Below are positions 17,788-27,279 of a stretch of DNA of 64,000 nt, piece after piece. How positions within the stretch are numbered: position 1 is the stretch's first letter; each line of letters opens with the position of its first letter. The notes under the pieces are model-generated. The model was not told the DNA's origin. It made no database searches and worked only from the letters and a program-made list of their open reading frames with translations. Source of the DNA: Oscillospiraceae bacterium (GTDB lineage Bacteria; Bacillota; Clostridia; Oscillospirales; Ruminococcaceae); assembly GCA_031253495.1 (NCBI GenBank), contig JAIRWC010000037.1:1-64000 (forward strand), given 5' to 3'. The translations under genes were made by a program, and so were the position numbers.

Positions 17788-17860
17788 AACGAAAAAACTC
17801 CCGCTCAATCCCGCCGCAAGGCGCGCCGTACAGGCGCGCCTTCGCGGTATGCCGTTCGCT

Positions 17861-19291
17861 TTATTGATTTACCGAAGCGTTCAATTCCTTTATCCTTTGG
17901 TTGATTACGCCCTCGACTTCGGCCCTTAACTGCGTGAACGTCTTCTCCCCGTGGATATACACATATTTCGTAACCATTTCGACCGGCAGCTCATACGCCT
18001 GCGTTCCGCCGACGTCTTCGCCTATGCCGTTCTTAAAGTCGAACACGGGAACCAAATCGCGCACGGTTTCCTCGAGGACGTCAAGCTGCGCGTCCGTCCA
18101 TCCGTAATCCACGGTTCTTTTGTCGCGCGCCTGCTGCACGACCTCGGGCTCCTTCACGGTGAGAATGTTGCATTGAATCCACGCCTTGTAACCGTCGATG
18201 TTCTTCGAGCCGGCGCAAAGCATATAAGAATCCTGCTTCATTTTCTGGTAATACTTGTCGGAATAGGGGTCGCGGGGATAAGGGACGAGTTGGATTTCGT
18301 CGTCCGCCCAGTTGTCCTTGTCGCGCATTTTGTAAAGCGTTTCGGAATAGAACCACTGTCCGTTATCCCATAAGAGGATGTTGCCGCTCCGCCATTCGGA
18401 ATAGTTCATGCTCCAGTCGTTGAGGATATGGTGGGGATAGCGGTATTCCCTTTGGCAAAGGATGGAAATCAAATCCATCGCGCGCTCCACCCTCGCGTCG
18501 TACATGTTGTTCACAAGTTCGCCGTTCTCAAGGGTAATCAGCCCCGTCCCCGTCGTGCAAATCAGAGAGTTGTCGGGATTCCAGCCGGAAACGGCGTATT
18601 TCCCGTTCACGGGGTCGGTGAAGCTCGCGCATATTTCCAAGAATTTATCCCAGTCCCACAGCCCGGCTTTGTAGAGGGTGTAAGGGTCCTCAAGCCCGGA
18701 TTCTTCGATTATGCTCTTTCTGTACCACAAAAAGTACGAGGGCACAAGCTCGGTTATGGCGCAGTAGTTGTTCCCGCCCCATTTGAACTTTTCAATCGCC
18801 TCGAGGGAATCCGACCATTCCGGCGCGGAAAGGTCAATCACGCCGTCGATGGATTGGAACAGGTTCACATAAACGCTGTAAGGATAATTCTCCACCTCAA
18901 ACTGGAAAATATCGGGGGAATCGCCCGACGATATCCGCTTCCCCAGTTCTTCGTAACGCGCCGCGTAAGACACGTTCCAATGTTCGATTATGCTCTTGTC
19001 GTCGGCGTCTTTCTTGTCGGGAACGCCGTACTTTTGCCTGAACAGCTCGGCCGCCGCCTGCGTTTCGTCGATTTCCCACCACGAAAGCCACTTCAGCTTT
19101 TTTTCCACTTGAACGTCGGGGAGAGCCTCATGCCCGACAAGCCGCGATACTTCCGCGATTAGACCCTCATGATCGGCGTTCGTGGTCCTCGCTTCGGTGT
19201 TTTCGCCCCCGGCGCCCTCGCTGCAAGCCGTCGCGAAGAGCATTACCGACGCGACCGCCGCCGCCAGCGCCCTTTTGATTTTAACCTTCAT
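17861..19291 (-). CDS. Extracellular solute-binding lipoprotein (paralogue C)
   Basis: 476 residues, ATG preceded by GAAAGGAG. Lipobox FATAC at residues 19-23. The same family as paralogues A and B; it shares the DSPDIFQFE, YPYSVYVNLFQSIDGVIDLS and DNGQWFYSE blocks. It is the first gene of the minus-strand run that continues through the esterase, a lipoprotein, B, A and an ABC-2 exporter. A partner permease must be encoded elsewhere, or the protein works without one. A weak promoter-like TTGACT lies upstream near 19362, and the 10-mer CATAGAAATA occurs twice (19318 and 19379). Confidence 0.85.
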   Translation of the reverse strand: MKVKIKRALAAAVASVMLFATACSEGAGGENTEARTTNADHEGLIAEVSRLVGHEALPDVQVEKKLKWLSWWEIDETQAAAELFRQKYGVPDKKDADDKSIIEHWNVSYAARYEELGKRISSGDSPDIFQFEVENYPYSVYVNLFQSIDGVIDLSAPEWSDSLEAIEKFKWGGNNYCAITELVPSYFLWYRKSIIEESGLEDPYTLYKAGLWDWDKFLEICASFTDPVNGKYAVSGWNPDNSLICTTGTGLITLENGELVNNMYDARVERAMDLISILCQREYRYPHHILNDWSMNYSEWRSGNILLWDNGQWFYSETLYKMRDKDNWADDEIQLVPYPRDPYSDKYYQKMKQDSYMLCAGSKNIDGYKAWIQCNILTVKEPEVVQQARDKRTVDYGWTDAQLDVLEETVRDLVPVFDFKNGIGEDVGGTQAYELPVEMVTKYVYIHGEKTFTQLRAEVEGVINQRIKELNASVNQ

Positions 19292-19444
19292 TTAAAACTC
19301 CTTTCAGAATATTTAGGCATAGAAATATACCTAAGTCCAAGGTTACCACTTATCGCGTAAAAAGTCAACGATTACAAACATAGAAATAATACGCCCCGTT
19401 TTGTTTATAATCAACAAAACCCCTTACAATAACGAATACGATTG

Positions 19445-19466
19445 AAACGGGCGGATTGTCCCGTTT
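19445..19466 (-). terminator. Hairpin after upp
   Basis: AAACGGG and its complement around an 8-nt loop lie 11 nt after the upp stop codon. There is no long T-run, so it is a weak intrinsic terminator candidate. Confidence 0.45.
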
Positions 19467-19476
19467 TGCGGAAAAA

Positions 19477-20112
19477 TTATTTCGTCCCGAAGATTCTGTC
19501 GCCGCCGTCCCCGAAACCCGGCACGATATACAAATCCTCGTTCAGCCCGTCGTCAAGCGCGCCGCAGTATATCTCGACGTCGGGGTGATTTTCCCGCAGC
19601 GCCCTTACGCCCTCCGGGCAGGCGATTACCGCCATAAACTTGATTGAGTTGGCTCCCGATTTTTTGATTTTATCAATCGCCGCGACGGCGCACCCCCCCG
19701 TCGCGAGCATTAAATCCATCACTATGACGTCGCGTTCCTTTATGTCGAACGGCAGCTTGCAGTAATAATCCGTTACGCCTTTCCTGTCCGCGTTGCGGCA
19801 AATTCCGACGTGCCCCACCTTCGCGGCGGGGATTAAGGACACGGCGCCGTCGACCATTCCGAGCCCCGCCCGCAAAATAGGTATAAGCGCGACCTTACGC
19901 CCCGTGATTACGTTGGTTTTGGCAATCGCCACGGGGGTTTCAATCTCCACTTGTTTTAAAGGCAAATCGCGCGCCGCCTCGTAAGTCATAAGCAGCGCCA
20001 CTTCCGCGGTAAGCTCCCTAAATTCTTTTGAACCCGTGTTTTTATCGCGCATAAGCGATATTTTATGCTGTAGCAGCGGGTGGTCCAAAACGGTTAATTT
20101 GTCTTCACTCAT
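19477..20112 (-). CDS. upp: Uracil phosphoribosyltransferase
   Basis: 211 residues, the normal family length. It converts uracil and PRPP to UMP (pyrimidine salvage). The PRPP loop reads DLMLATGGCA where most homologues have DPMLATGGSA. The uracil-binding end GFGDGGDRIFGTK is intact. It overlaps the end of rpiB by eight bases and closes the fhs-tsaE-tsaB-rpiB-upp run. The rpiB-upp neighbourhood is common in Bacillota. Confidence 0.95.
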   Translation of the reverse strand: MSEDKLTVLDHPLLQHKISLMRDKNTGSKEFRELTAEVALLMTYEAARDLPLKQVEIETPVAIAKTNVITGRKVALIPILRAGLGMVDGAVSLIPAAKVGHVGICRNADRKGVTDYYCKLPFDIKERDVIVMDLMLATGGCAVAAIDKIKKSGANSIKFMAVIACPEGVRALRENHPDVEIYCGALDDGLNEDLYIVPGFGDGGDRIFGTK

Positions 20113-20554
20113 TTTCCGGTTTCTCCTCCAGTTTTTTTATTTTCTCCACCCTCAAGGCGTGCCGCCCCCCGTCGAACGCGGTGTTCAGCCATATGTCGAG
20201 CAGTTCCGCCGCGAGTTCGGTTCCTATCGTCCTTCCGCCGAGGCAAATAACGTTTGAATCGTTGTGCTTTCGCGTGTATTTCGCCGAATAATAATCGGTG
20301 CAAAGCGCGGCGCGTATCCCCGGGATTTTGTTCGCGGAAACGGAAACGCCTATCCCCGTTCCGCAAATCAAGACGCCCCTGTTGTCTTCGGGTTCTTTAA
20401 GGACCTTTCTGCAAACCGCTTCGGCTATGTCGGGATAATCCACGCTCGAACCGTCGCATCCGCAGTCGATATAAGGCAGGTTGCGTTTTTCAAGCCATTG
20501 TTTCAAAAATTCCTTTAACTCATAGCCGCCGTGGTCGGAGCCGATTATAATCAT
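20105..20554 (-). CDS. rpiB: Ribose 5-phosphate isomerase B
   Basis: 149 residues. It interconverts ribose 5-phosphate and ribulose 5-phosphate. Motifs: GSDHGGYELK at the start, the active-site cysteine in GVLICGTGIG, RKHNDSNVICLGGR and the FDGGRH end. It starts with an ATGA overlap on the tsaB stop and ends inside the upp start, so it is tightly coupled to both. A related allose 6-phosphate isomerase role is possible in this family but nothing here suggests it. Confidence 0.95.
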   Translation of the reverse strand: MIIIGSDHGGYELKEFLKQWLEKRNLPYIDCGCDGSSVDYPDIAEAVCRKVLKEPEDNRGVLICGTGIGVSVSANKIPGIRAALCTDYYSAKYTRKHNDSNVICLGGRTIGTELAAELLDIWLNTAFDGGRHALRVEKIKKLEEKPENE

Positions 20555-21228
20555 GGCCGGCGTTCCCTTTCCGCCTGCGGTTTCCTTATATAAACAGGCA
20601 TTAATTTTTTTGCCGGGACAAATTCGCTTTCATCCGCCGCGAAACAAACGCTCGCCGCGTTCTGGTAACGGGTAATCTCAGGCGCGATTGAGCAGGTTTC
20701 CTCGAAGTAATCATGCGCGAGTTCCGCGCCGTCGCCCACGAACACGATTTCTTTCTCGGTCAACTGCGACAACTCCCCGCCGAGTTCCGCGAGCGAAATG
20801 GCGCGGTCGGGCGTAAGCCGCTCGACGTTGCCGCCGCAAACGTCGAAAAGCGCGTTATAGACTTCCCCGCGACGCGCGTCCATAACACAGCAGGCGATTG
20901 CGTCACGCCCCAGCAGATTATACGCCAACGCCAAAAGCGTGGAAACGCCGCATACGGGCTTGTTCAAGGCGAACGCCATGCCCTTAACCGCGCTCACGCT
21001 TATCCTCAAGCCGGTGAACGAGCCGGGACCGTTCGACACGGCGAACGCGTCAATGTCGTGAAGCGACAGTTTCGCCGCCTTGAGAATGTTTTCCGCAAGC
21101 GGTAACAGCGTCTGCGAATGGGTGATTTTCACGTTGACCGAGCCGTAAGCCTTTATTTTGCCCAATTCCTTGTCGACCACCGCGCAACTCGCGCTTACCG
21201 CCGAGCTGTCAAGTCCGAGTATAGTCAA
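20551..21228 (-). CDS. tsaB: tRNA threonylcarbamoyladenosine biosynthesis protein TsaB
   Basis: 225 residues when started at the TTG at 21228, which has GAGGG nine nt upstream and begins the family N-terminus (LTILGLDSSAVSAS). A longer upstream frame is only the shadow of tsaE. Family block SNGPGSFTGLRI is present. TsaB is an inactive ASKHA paralogue that, with TsaD and TsaE, makes t6A37 of ANN-decoding tRNAs. The start lies 20 nt inside the end of tsaE, so translation is coupled. tsaD is not in the window. Confidence 0.92.
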   Translation of the reverse strand: MTILGLDSSAVSASCAVVDKELGKIKAYGSVNVKITHSQTLLPLAENILKAAKLSLHDIDAFAVSNGPGSFTGLRISVSAVKGMAFALNKPVCGVSTLLALAYNLLGRDAIACCVMDARRGEVYNALFDVCGGNVERLTPDRAISLAELGGELSQLTEKEIVFVGDGAELAHDYFEETCSIAPEITRYQNAASVCFAADESEFVPAKKLMPVYIRKPQAERERRP

Positions 21229-21616
21229 TTGTAATTTCCCTCGCGTTCTCGCCCTTTTTAGCGATTTTAACCTTGTAGTAATCGTCGAGCTCCCTTTCCA
21301 AATTCGGAATGTTCTCGCTCCATTCAACCGCGAGAACCCCTTTCCCGATATAGTCGCAAAACCCGATTGCGTATAAGTCGTCAAGGCTGTTTATCCTGAA
21401 CAGGTCGAAGTGGTACAAGCCCTTATACTCGTTTACCAACGCGAACGTCGGACTGGTTATTGTCGCGGTAACCCCTAAGCCCAACGCCATTCCTTTGACG
21501 AAATGCGTCTTGCCCGCCCCCATTTCCCCGTACAGCAAAACCGCGTCGTCGTTTTTGAGCTTGCCGCCCAGCTCGCGCCCCGCTTTCACGGTTTCCTCCA
21601 CCGAATTGCTTAGCAT
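21209..21616 (-). CDS. tsaE: tRNA threonylcarbamoyladenosine biosynthesis ATPase TsaE
   Basis: 135 residues. The P-loop is GEMGAGKT, followed by SPTFALVNEY and HFDLFRI, all typical of TsaE. It supplies the ATPase step that resets the TsaB-TsaD complex. The start has AGGAGG about ten nt upstream and is 15 nt after the fhs stop. It overlaps tsaB by 20 nt. Confidence 0.95.
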   Translation of the reverse strand: MLSNSVEETVKAGRELGGKLKNDDAVLLYGEMGAGKTHFVKGMALGLGVTATITSPTFALVNEYKGLYHFDLFRINSLDDLYAIGFCDYIGKGVLAVEWSENIPNLERELDDYYKVKIAKKGENAREITIDYTRT

Positions 21617-21631
21617 TAGACCGGACCTCCT

Positions 21632-23308
21632 CTAAAACAGCCCCGTAATCGCGCCGTTCGCGGTAATGCCTATGCCGTCGGCGGCAGGGGTTTTCGGCAA
21701 CCCCGGCATGGTCATTATGTCCCCCGTCAACGCCACGACAAACCCCGCGCCCGCCGACAGCTTTACGTCGCGCACGGTGATTTCAAAGTTTTCGGGTTTG
21801 CCGAGCTTGGTCGGGTCGTCTGAAAGCGAATATTGTGTTTTAGCCACGCAGACGGGCAGTTCCCCGTAGCCGAGAGCCGATATTTCAGCTATGCTCTTTT
21901 CGGCGGCGTTGGTGTACTTGACCCCGTCGGCGCGGTAGATTTCCCTTGCGACGACGGCAAGCTTTTCCTTGATTGGCAGTTTTTCGCCGTATAACGGCGC
22001 GAATTGGGATTTTTCGCTTTTCGTGACGGCGCGAACGGCTTCGGCTAACTCGACGCCGCCCTCGCCCCCCTTGGCGAATACCTCCGAAAGCGCGGCTTTT
22101 ACCCCCATTTCGCCGCAGTGCCCGATAACGTATTCCAATTCCTCCGCGCTGTCCGTCCCGAAACGGTTGAGCGCGACCACAACAGGTACGCCGAATTTCT
22201 TGAGATTCTCGATGTGGGTTTTAAGGTTGACAATCCCCTTTTTAAGCGCGTCAAGGTTTGGCTTCGGCAGTTCGGCTTTGGGAACGCCGCCGTTGTACTT
22301 GAGCGCGCGGACGGTCGCCACCAAAACCGTGCAGTCGGGTTTAAGCCCCGCGTAACGGCATTTTATGTCGAAAAACTTTTCCGCCCCCAAGTCCGAGCCG
22401 AACCCCGCTTCGGTTACGGCGTAGCCGCCGAGCTTTAGCGCGAGTCGCGTCGCCCTTACCGAGTTGCACCCGTGCGCTATGTTGGCAAAGGGTCCGCCGT
22501 GAATAAAGGCGGGGGTGTTTTCCGCGGTTTGAACAAGGTTCGGGTTGAGCGCGTCTTTGAGCAACGCCGCCATCGCCCCCGTCGCGTTTAAGTCGGCGGC
22601 GTACACGGGCTTGTCGTCGTAGGTGTAGGCGGTTAAAATGCGCCCCAGCCGCGCCTTTAAATCTTCCAAGTCGTCGGCAAGGCAGAGGATTGCCATAACC
22701 TCGCTCGCCACGGTTATTATAAACCCGTCCTGCCTCGGAACGCCGTCGGGTTTCCCGCCTAAGCCTATAACGATGTTGCGGAGCGCGCGGTCGTTCATGT
22801 CCAAGCAACGCTTGATTTGAACCCGGCGTGGGTCTATTCCGAGGGCGTTGCCCTGCTGAACGTGGTTGTCGAGCAAGGCGCAAAGCAGGTTGTTCGCGCT
22901 TGTAATCGCGTGCATATCCCCCGTGAAGTGCAGGTTTATATCCTCCATTGGCAACACCTGCGAGTAACCGCCGCCCGCCGCCCCGCCCTTGACGCCGAAC
23001 ACGGGACCCAACGACGGTTCGCGCAGGGCGAGAACCGCGTTCTCGCCGAGCCTGCACAGCCCTTGCGTTAACCCGATGCTTGTCGTGGTTTTGCCCTCGC
23101 CCGCAGGAGTGGGGTTGACCGCCGTTACGAGAATAAGCTTGCCGTCAGGGTCGCCGCTTAGACGGTCGATTGCCGTCTGTGAGATTTTCGCCTTGTAATG
23201 CCCGTAGGGTTCGGTTTCGTCGGCGTTAAGCCCCAGCTTCGCCGCAATTTCCGATATTGGTTTAAGCGCGGTTCGTTGCGCGATTTCAATGTCTGTCAGC
23301 ATTAACAT
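21632..23308 (-). CDS. fhs: Formate-tetrahydrofolate ligase
   Basis: 558 residues from the ATG at 23308 (GAGG eight nt upstream), close to the usual 556. It joins formate to tetrahydrofolate using ATP. The ATP loop [14 protein letters not shown] and the signature VRALKYNGG are present. The enzyme supplies one-carbon units and is also part of the Wood-Ljungdahl methyl branch, but the rest of that pathway is not here. It is the first gene of a five-gene run with a sigma-A promoter at 23367-23395. A second ATG two codons on is possible. Confidence 0.96.
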   Translation of the reverse strand: MLMLTDIEIAQRTALKPISEIAAKLGLNADETEPYGHYKAKISQTAIDRLSGDPDGKLILVTAVNPTPAGEGKTTTSIGLTQGLCRLGENAVLALREPSLGPVFGVKGGAAGGGYSQVLPMEDINLHFTGDMHAITSANNLLCALLDNHVQQGNALGIDPRRVQIKRCLDMNDRALRNIVIGLGGKPDGVPRQDGFIITVASEVMAILCLADDLEDLKARLGRILTAYTYDDKPVYAADLNATGAMAALLKDALNPNLVQTAENTPAFIHGGPFANIAHGCNSVRATRLALKLGGYAVTEAGFGSDLGAEKFFDIKCRYAGLKPDCTVLVATVRALKYNGGVPKAELPKPNLDALKKGIVNLKTHIENLKKFGVPVVVALNRFGTDSAEELEYVIGHCGEMGVKAALSEVFAKGGEGGVELAEAVRAVTKSEKSQFAPLYGEKLPIKEKLAVVAREIYRADGVKYTNAAEKSIAEISALGYGELPVCVAKTQYSLSDDPTKLGKPENFEITVRDVKLSAGAGFVVALTGDIMTMPGLPKTPAADGIGITANGAITGLF

Positions 23309-23366
23309 CCCGTTTGCCTCGGTTCCCCGTAACAAACGCCTCCTTAAATTTCTGCGCCCGTTTATT

Positions 23367-23395
23367 ATTTTATCATAGTTTTTACAATAACGCAA
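23367..23395 (-). promoter_or_regulatory. Sigma-A promoter of the fhs-tsaE-tsaB-rpiB-upp run
   Basis: Minus strand: TTGCGT (23390-23395), 17 bp, TAAAAT (23367-23372). Confidence 0.6.
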
Positions 23396-23399
23396 GCGC

Positions 23400-23720
23400 A
23401 AATTTCCGAAAAGAGGTAGAAGGAAAAGGCGTCGGTAAATATTATATGTGGGGGATATCCGATTATTTGGGTTCCAACTCTCATACGACCAAATAACAAG
23501 CGTAGATTGTACTAAAAATTGTGTAATAATTCACGCCGCAAATTCGCAGTATAAGTGCTACGTTTCAGAAGCGGACAAAATTCAAGGTGCTATCACTCAA
23601 CTACGCAATCGAAAATAGTTGGCTTGCCGCCGACAAAAATATTGGTCGGGTAGGGCGGACAATTAAAGTTACAACTAATCGAAAACCCCGCCAAAAGCGA
23701 GGTTTGTCTACGGTCTGAAC
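23400..23720. other. AT-richer gene-free stretch, possible gene remnant or RNA
   Basis: About 320 bp with no credible gene and a visibly higher AT content than the neighbours. One plus-strand frame ending near 23620 reads about 30 codons (…QYKCYVSEADKIQGAITQLRNRK, stop) without a start or ribosome site. A strong plus-strand terminator follows at 23721. It may be the relic of a transferred gene or an unannotated transcript. Confidence 0.4.
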
Positions 23721-23757
23721 AAAGAAACCGGAAAATATTTCCGGTTTCTTTGTTTTT
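23721..23757 (+). terminator. Strong intrinsic terminator facing the plus strand
   Basis: A 14-bp perfect stem (AAAGAAACCGGAAA with complement, loop ATA) followed by GTTTTTTGGG. The T-run is on the plus strand, although the genes on both sides run on the minus strand. It may still end iscU transcripts from the other side. Confidence 0.75.
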
Positions 23758-23779
23758 TGGGTTTCCGAGGAGGTCTGAT

Positions 23780-24172
23780 TTACAAAAACAGTTCCGGGTC
23801 GACCCCCTGCCGCTTATAATAATCGGCGACGGCGGCTTTCACCGCCTGCTCGGCTAAAACCGAACAGTGCAGCTTCGCGGCGGGGAGCCCGTCCAAAGCC
23901 TCGACCACGGCTTTATTTGTAAGGGCTAAAGCCTCGTCTACGCTTTTGCCCTTTATCATTTCGGTGGCGATTGAGGAGGTGGCGATTGCCGCGCCGCACC
24001 CGAACGTTTTGAAACGGGCGTCGGCGATTACGCCGTTTTCGACCTTGACGTACATTCTCATAATATCGCCGCACTTGGCGTTGCCGACCTCGCCCACGCC
24101 GTTGGCGTCGGGAAGTTCGCCCACGTTGAGCGGATTGGCGAAATGCTCCATCACTTTTTCGGAATAAATCAT
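23780..24172 (-). CDS. Fe-S cluster scaffold IscU/NifU-like
   Basis: 130 residues from the ATG at 24172, preceded by GGAGG. The three cluster-ligating cysteines are present at about 34 (NAKCGD), 59 (FGCG) and 103 (LHCS), with the Asp after the first. It builds [2Fe-2S]/[4Fe-4S] clusters from sulfur supplied by the cysteine desulfurase encoded 31 nt upstream. The size and the C-terminal YYKRQG…LF match the NifU N-terminal type that pairs with NifS in Clostridia. Confidence 0.93.
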   Translation of the reverse strand: MIYSEKVMEHFANPLNVGELPDANGVGEVGNAKCGDIMRMYVKVENGVIADARFKTFGCGAAIATSSIATEMIKGKSVDEALALTNKAVVEALDGLPAAKLHCSVLAEQAVKAAVADYYKRQGVDPELFL

Positions 24173-24203
24173 CGTTGTACCCTCCGTCCGTTTTTCGGAT
24201 ATC

Positions 24204-25382
24204 CTAAACTTTTTTAATTTTTTCCCATACGGGCGACAAAGCGCGTAATTTTTCGACAATCGGCGGCAGTTGCTCCAAAAAATAATCCACTTCCCCGTCG
24301 GTAGTGTATTTTGATAAGGTAATCCTCAGCGAACCGTGGGCGATTTCATGCGGCAGCCCCAACGCCAGCAGAACGTGCGACGGGTCGAGAGAACCCGACG
24401 TACACGCCGAACCGCTCGAAGCCGCTATGCCTTTCATATCAAGCTGTAACAGCAAGGCTTCCCCTTCCACGCCCTCGAAAGAGAAGTTTAGGTTGTTCGC
24501 CAAACGCCGCTCCAACCCGCCGTTAAGGCGCGTTCGCTCTATCTTCATAACCGCGTCATAAATCCGCTCGCGCTTTTCGAGCAGCGACGCGTTCTTTTCC
24601 GCCATGCAACCCATAGCTTCCTCAACGGCTATTCCCAACCCCGCTATCCCCGCGACGTTTTCGGTGCCGGCGCGGCGGCCGCGTTCCTGCGCCCCCCCTT
24701 CGATGAGCGGGGGGAGCTTAAGCCCCGATTTGACGTAAAGCGCGCCCGTGCCTTTCATGGCGTGGATTTTATGCCCGGAAAGCGACAGCATATCTATGTT
24801 TTCCTTTTTAACGCTGACGGGGATATTTCCCACCGCTTGAACCGCGTCGGTATGGAAAATCACGCCGTACTCCCCGCAAACCTCGCCTATTTCGGCGATA
24901 GGCTGAACCGTGCCGATTTCATTGTTGGCGTACATTACCGTAACCAAGGCGGTGTCGGGTCTTATCGCCTTTTCCAAATCCCCGACCCGGACAGCCCCGT
25001 CTTCATAAACGGGCAGATAGGTAACGCCGAACCCTTTTTTTTCAAGCCCCTCCAAAACGCGCAAAACGGCGTGATGTTCAAAGGCGGAGGTGATTATATG
25101 CCGTTTGCCCCGCTCCCTCATAAGTTCGCAGACGCCTTTGAGCGCCCAGTTGTCGCTTTCGCTCCCCCCTCCCGTGAAATATATCTCGTTAGGGTCGCAG
25201 CCCAACGCGGCGGCGGTCTGTTCCCTCGCTTTCATAACGGCGCGTTCGCTCTCCCGCCCCAACGAATAAATCGACGACGGGTTGCCGTAGCTTTCGCGCA
25301 GATACCGCTCCGTCCCCGCGAGGACGCTCTCGCTTATTTTGGTGGTGGCGGCGTTGTCTAAGTAGGCGATTGTTTTGTTCAT
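24204..25382 (-). CDS. Cysteine desulfurase, NifS/IscS type
   Basis: 392 residues. A PLP enzyme that releases sulfur from cysteine as a persulfide for cluster assembly. The PLP lysine is K205 in SGHKIH and the catalytic cysteine C327 in the SSGSACTSG loop, followed by HVLLALGL, which is the group I (IscS/NifS) layout. No IscR repressor gene precedes it. A good sigma-A promoter lies at 25424-25452, and iscU follows in the same direction. Confidence 0.95.
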   Translation of the reverse strand: MNKTIAYLDNAATTKISESVLAGTERYLRESYGNPSSIYSLGRESERAVMKAREQTAAALGCDPNEIYFTGGGSESDNWALKGVCELMRERGKRHIITSAFEHHAVLRVLEGLEKKGFGVTYLPVYEDGAVRVGDLEKAIRPDTALVTVMYANNEIGTVQPIAEIGEVCGEYGVIFHTDAVQAVGNIPVSVKKENIDMLSLSGHKIHAMKGTGALYVKSGLKLPPLIEGGAQERGRRAGTENVAGIAGLGIAVEEAMGCMAEKNASLLEKRERIYDAVMKIERTRLNGGLERRLANNLNFSFEGVEGEALLLQLDMKGIAASSGSACTSGSLDPSHVLLALGLPHEIAHGSLRITLSKYTTDGEVDYFLEQLPPIVEKLRALSPVWEKIKKV

Positions 25383-25423
25383 TGCGGTGTTCCTTTTAAT
25401 GTATACTAAATTAGTGCATTTTT

Positions 25424-25452
25424 ATTATATAACGGTTCTTTGAAAAAATCAA
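25424..25452 (-). promoter_or_regulatory. Sigma-A promoter of iscS-iscU
   Basis: Minus strand: TTGATT (25447-25452), 17 bp, TATAAT (25424-25429). The leader contains TGCACTAATTTAGTATAC, a partly palindromic stretch that could be an operator. Confidence 0.75.
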
Positions 25453-25479
25453 GGGGGAGAACGAAAATTTTTGAAAAGC

Positions 25480-26835
25480 CTAATTTCTCACGCTTGTCAG
25501 CGGCGCGGGAATCCTGCCGCCCCTGCCTATGAACTTTTCGGGGGAGAAGCGGTTGACCCCCATAACCGGTCCGCTTCCGAACAGACCGCCGAAATCGAGT
25601 ATTTCCCCCTCTTTTTTCCCTATGGCGGGGACTACGCGCACCGCCGCGGTTTTATTGTTTACCATACCTATTGCCGCTTCGTCCGCGATAATCGCGGATA
25701 TTACCGGCGCGGGCACATCCCCCGGCACCACGACCATATCCAACCCCACCGAACAGACCGCCGTCATCGCCTCTAACTTTTCCAACGACAAAGCCCCCGC
25801 CGTAACCGCGTCAATCATTCCCGCGTCTTCCGAAACGGGGATAAACGCCCCCGACAGACCGCCGACATGGGACGAAGCCATTACCCCGCCTTTTTTCACC
25901 GCGTCGTTCAGCAAAGCCAAAGCCGCCGTCGTTCCGTGGGCGCCGCACTTTTCCAAGCCGATTTCCTCAAGGATATGCGCCACGCTGTCCCCCGCCGCCG
26001 GAGTGGGCGCGAGCGACAGGTCTACTATTCCGAAAGGGATTCCGAGCGCTTTTGCCGCTTCGGTTCCGACGAGCTGCCCCATTCTCGTGATTTTGAAAGC
26101 CGTGCGTTTTATGGTTTCGGCAATTTCGCTTATGTCCGCGCCGGGCGATTTTTGAACGGCGCTTCTCACCACGCCGGGACCGCTTACCCCGACGTTAATC
26201 ACGCAATCGGGTTCGCCCGTCCCGTGGAACGCCCCCGCCATAAACGGGTTATCCTCCACCGCGTTGCAAAACACGACGAGTTTCGCCGCGCCGAAACAGG
26301 AATTGCCCGCGGTCGCGCGGGCGGTTTTTAAGATAACCTCGCCCATTAGGGCGACCGCGTCCATGTTTATTCCCGCGCGGGTCGAACCGATATTTACGAA
26401 GCCGCAGACCTTGGACGTTACCGAAAGCGCCTCCGGCATCGATTCTATCAACGCGCCGTCCCCCGCCGAAAAGCCCTTGTGCACAAGCGCGCCGTAACCG
26501 CCGACATAATTTACGCCCGTCGCGTCGGCGGCGCGCTGCAGCGCTTCCGCGAATTTTACCGGGTTTCCGGCGGCGGCGGCGGCAAGGAAAGCGATTGGCG
26601 TTACCGAAACGCGCTTGTTGATAATGGGTATTCCGTAGCGGTTTTCTATTTCTTCGCAGGTTTTTACATGGTTACGCGCCGAACGGGCGATTTTTTCGTA
26701 TACCTTGCCGCAGGATTTGCCGATATCCGCGTCGACGCAGTCAAGCAGGGAAATACCCATTGTAACGGCGCGGATGTCGAGGTGTTCCTGCCGTATCATT
26801 TTTATCGTTTCAAGGATATCGCTGTTGTTAATCAT
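25480..26835 (-). CDS. UPF0210/PFL family protein (DUF711)
   Basis: 451 residues from the ATG at 26835; the frame upstream overlaps the preceding ACT gene. The family is conserved in Bacillota and archaea and is nearly always next to an ACT-domain protein, as here. Sequence blocks such as [21 protein letters not shown] and [18 protein letters not shown] are recognisable. The fold is related to a pyruvate formate-lyase-like barrel (family knowledge), but the reaction is not established to my knowledge. Gene order suggests an amino-acid- or metabolite-controlled function. Confidence 0.88.
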   Translation of the reverse strand: MINNSDILETIKMIRQEHLDIRAVTMGISLLDCVDADIGKSCGKVYEKIARSARNHVKTCEEIENRYGIPIINKRVSVTPIAFLAAAAAGNPVKFAEALQRAADATGVNYVGGYGALVHKGFSAGDGALIESMPEALSVTSKVCGFVNIGSTRAGINMDAVALMGEVILKTARATAGNSCFGAAKLVVFCNAVEDNPFMAGAFHGTGEPDCVINVGVSGPGVVRSAVQKSPGADISEIAETIKRTAFKITRMGQLVGTEAAKALGIPFGIVDLSLAPTPAAGDSVAHILEEIGLEKCGAHGTTAALALLNDAVKKGGVMASSHVGGLSGAFIPVSEDAGMIDAVTAGALSLEKLEAMTAVCSVGLDMVVVPGDVPAPVISAIIADEAAIGMVNNKTAAVRVVPAIGKKEGEILDFGGLFGSGPVMGVNRFSPEKFIGRGGRIPAPLTSVRN

Positions 26836-26876
26836 AAACCTAAAAGCCTTGCCTTTCGCCCCGCGCCGCCCGAATA

Positions 26877-27146
26877 TCAAATCCTGTGCATGGAATTAAA
26901 GATATCCTCGTGCATCACATGGATTTCCAAAGCCATCTCCCGCCCACATTCCTTTAAATTGTCGGACAGCGCGGGAAATTCCACATTGCTTTTTGAAATA
27001 TCCGCCAGCATGGACATGACGAATAAATCCTGCATAACCGTTTGCGTCATATCGATTACGTTGACGTTCGCGGACGCGCAAACGGCGGTGATTTTGGCGA
27101 GAATCCCCACCGCGTCCTTACCCGTTACGGTGATTACCGCTCTCAT
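26877..27146 (-). CDS. ACT domain protein, UPF0237 family
   Basis: 89 residues forming one ACT domain (start [22 protein letters not shown]). It probably binds a small ligand such as an amino acid and acts on, or together with, the UPF0210 protein encoded 41 nt downstream. The ribosome site AAAGGAG precedes the ATG. Related to the GcvR-like regulatory ACT proteins. Confidence 0.9.
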   Translation of the reverse strand: MRAVITVTGKDAVGILAKITAVCASANVNVIDMTQTVMQDLFVMSMLADISKSNVEFPALSDNLKECGREMALEIHVMHEDIFNSMHRI

Positions 27147-27221
27147 ACAAACGCTCCTTTTATCCTTTTATTAAGATAAAACCGTTGACAAATTTATACG
27201 CCCGTAATACAATAGACCTGT

Positions 27222-27266
27222 CGTTATACGATTCGCCGTCGCACCGCGCCCACAGGCGCGGAATTT
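27222..27266. repeat. Second repeat family, copy 1, with mgtE terminator hairpin
   Basis: TTATACGATTCGCCGT followed by CCGCGCCCACAGGCGCGG and AATTT. The hairpin at 27244-27261 lies 18 nt after the mgtE stop codon and can serve as its terminator. Both blocks recur in the same order at 57011-57089 after aspS. Confidence 0.6.
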
Positions 27267-27279
27267 AAAGCAAAACCGC

